DNA of 64,000 nucleotides from Chamaea fasciata (lineage: Eukaryota; Chordata; Aves; Passeriformes; Sylviidae): positions 43,618,305 to 43,682,304 of the forward strand of contig JARCOQ010000004.1 in NCBI GenBank assembly GCA_029207755.1, read 5' to 3'. This document shows, in pieces, positions 62,093-64,000 of the stretch. Each line of letters begins with the position of its first letter. The stretch's first letter is position 1. The translations under genes were made by a program, and so were the position numbers. The notes under the pieces were generated by a model. The model worked only from the letters and a program-made list of their open reading frames with translations, was not told the DNA's origin and did no database searches.

Positions 62093-62222
62093 TACTCTCT
62101 TCTCAGCAATACAGTTTTCCTTTGCAGTCAGGCAAGCTTTGATCTTAATCTTCCTTGGAACCAACATCTCCTTTATCTGAGAGGTGAGAGCCATAAATTC
62201 CATTACAAATATCATGAAATGA

Positions 62223-62820
62223 TGTGCTGGTTTTAACTGGAATAGAGTTAATTTTCATCACAGTAGCTTGTATGGGGCTATGGTTTGTATTTGAGCTGGA
62301 AACAGTGTTGATAAGGCAGGGATGTTTTTACTACTGCTGAGCAGGGCTTTTCAGAGCCAAGGCCTCTTCTGCTCCTCAGTCCACCCCACCAGCAACCATG
62401 CTGTGGGTGCACAAGGAGTTGAGAGGAGACACACCTGGGAGGGTACAGCTGTCCCCTGCTGATCCAAGAGGATATTCCAGACCAGACAGGCAATGGCCGG
62501 GCTATAAAGATGTGGAGAGAAGAGGAAAGGAAGGGACACTCAGAGTGATGGTGTTTGTCTTCCTGAGTAAGCATTAAACATGATGGAGCCAAATTTTCCC
62601 AGAGGTGGATGAACACCTGCCTGCCCATAGAAAGAGGGAAATGAATTCTTTGTTTTGCTTCACCTTTTTCAATGGCTTTTGTATTACATATTGAACTGTC
62701 TTTATCTTAACCTGCAAGTTTTTCACTTTCACTCTTCTTATTCTCTCTTCTGTCCCACTATGGGGAAATGAGGAAATGGCTGAGTAGGGCTTAGTTTCTG
62801 CCTGGGGTTAAACCACAACA
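62223..62820 (+). mobile_element. Complete ERVK solo LTR
   Basis: A 598-bp LTR starting TGTGCTGGTTTTAACTGG and closing TTAAACCACAACA, a recognisable diverged member of the abundant avian ERVK LTR that starts with TGTCCTGGTTT. TATAAA is at 62503-62508, about 30 bp before the TCAGAGTGATGGTGTTTGTC phrase typical of the R region. No internal region remains. The flanking hexamers match poorly, so the duplication has decayed. Confidence 0.85.
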
Positions 62821-64000
62821 AAGAAGAAGTCAATGAGGACATGGAAAAGAAATGCTTAAGATAGATAAAAGAAAAATGAATTAAGTGGCTTTCAGTCACT
62901 AAGTGACAACCGCCGAGGTCTGTAGTATATGCAATGTCTCTATATGAGAATAAAGCCTTTTAGGACATGTAACCTCTGTTACAAAGTGTGCTTGGGAGTG
63001 ATGGCAATGTAGGGATTTAGATATTATTTTCTGAGACATCATTTGTCTTAATAGTTCATACACGTTGACTAGAGGCTGATGACAGATTTGTAACAGAATC
63101 TCTCCATGCACAGGTTCAAAATGTTTAGTTTCATCTGGTCCTGATCAAGATCTATAAGCAGCATCAGAGAAACTCGAGCCTGAGTCCAATATTCAAGTTC
63201 ATCTTTGTCACAGGCCAATACTGTCTATCAGTCACCCAGGGTTCATCAGCAGTAGAAGACAAATATATTGATTAACATGTAGATGAAGACAAACACAAGA
63301 TGAAGATGATATTAGTAGACAAAGACAAAAAAAGAGACCACTTGAGGTATGGAAAAATTCCTGAATGTCATAGGTTTCCTTTCACTGATGGACCACACAA
63401 ATCTCAAAATATAAAAAAAAAAATAGTCTTAGATTCATTCTCAATACAAGAATATTTTAGCAATATGAGTTTCATGATACCTATGATAATCTACATAATT
63501 CAGCTCTTCCTGATTGTACAGATCACTGTACTAAAGACTACTTGCCATATTTTTGCAATGAGCTGAAAAAAACTATTTCATTGCAGAAGATCTGTATTTT
63601 CATGCTCTTTTTTTGCCACTGAGGTTCAAGGAAATAAAGTTATGAGACTCACATCTGCAAGAACTTTTACTCACTCAGGACCTATCACCGCCATCATCTT
63701 CTGCTAGCCTGTAATTTCATCTGCAATTTTGCTGAGTGACAAGCAATTAAAATACTCATCTTTTTTACATACCTTTAAAATTCACAAAACCCACAAGTTA
63801 TAAGTATTAACACTTACAATATGGAGTTATGATGACTATGATAAAATGCTGTGAAAAATGAATGAGTAATATCTGAGGACTGAAAGATTAATTACTACTC
63901 TGTTTCACTCAATAAAGATATTTTAAATTCCTCATTTGTGAACAATGAAATAAAATGTGGCAAACAATAAAGTAAGGTCATAATATTGATACCTCTAACT
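62821..64000. other. Unique AT-rich DNA
   Basis: No recognised element or gene to the end of the window. Confidence 0.55.

Noticed and set aside
1..64000. CRISPR array, tRNA, rRNA, bacterial operon or phage content
   Set aside because: No regularly spaced repeats, cloverleaf with A/B boxes, rRNA blocks or dense tandem coding were seen. The mobile elements are avian.

Overview
The window looks like a stretch of bird nuclear DNA, most likely intergenic or intronic. The main evidence is the mobile-element content. Several CR1 LINE 3' ends are present, two of them with the terminal ATTCTGTGA-type octamer repeats typical of avian CR1. There are also many avian-style retroviral LTRs, including an ERVK LTR type I recognise from songbird and other bird genomes, and one old alpharetrovirus-like insertion with a tryptophan-tRNA primer site. 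Base composition is AT-rich throughout, except inside some of the LTR elements. No intact host protein-coding gene, tRNA, rRNA or CRISPR array could be supported. Almost all open frames are 60-100 codons, as expected by chance in AT-rich DNA, and the longer ones are antisense to or inside LTR elements. The species and chromosome cannot be read from the sequence.

Layout. 1-7.5 kb: unique AT-rich DNA with one possible MIR-like relic. 7.58-10.13 kb: a decayed, pol- and env-less endogenous retrovirus. It has a 5' LTR-like end, a tRNA-Trp-type primer binding site, matrix-like and zinc-knuckle gag relics, a coiled-coil-like purine-rich stretch and a 3' LTR end. 10.1-13 kb: unique. 12.99-13.99 kb: a solo LTR (family A, copy 1) followed 15 bp later by a minus-strand alpharetrovirus-like LTR. 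14-26.4 kb: unique AT-rich DNA with a T-rich tract near 15.7 kb. 26.4-27.25 kb: an ERVK LTR fragment broken by a TG microsatellite and abutted by a minus-strand family B LTR. 28.65-29.12 kb: CR1. 29.66-30.35 kb: family A LTR copy 2, nearly identical to copy 1 and flanked by a perfect 5-bp target duplication. 30-43.7 kb: mostly unique, with three CR1 fragments, a CA microsatellite and motif-rich unique blocks that could be conserved noncoding DNA. 43.8-44.2 kb: CR1. 51.4-52.35 kb: LTR family C inside a CAAA-rich tract. 52.9-53.2 kb: a probable further LTR. 54.8-55.9 kb: CR1 fragments. 59.2-62.8 kb: a dense cluster of LTR D, a plus-strand family B LTR, a CR1 3' end and a complete ERVK LTR.

No genes here work together as a pathway. 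The functional content that can be argued from sequence is regulatory or structural: LTR promoters with TATA boxes, polyadenylation signals, AP-1 and GC-box motifs, two strong hairpins, one CTCF-like site and candidate conserved noncoding blocks. The most unusual object is the alpharetrovirus-like relic, in which a matrix-like segment appears twice, the second copy lying downstream of the zinc knuckle and preceded by short tandem copies of its own start. I did not find a convincing new biological system.
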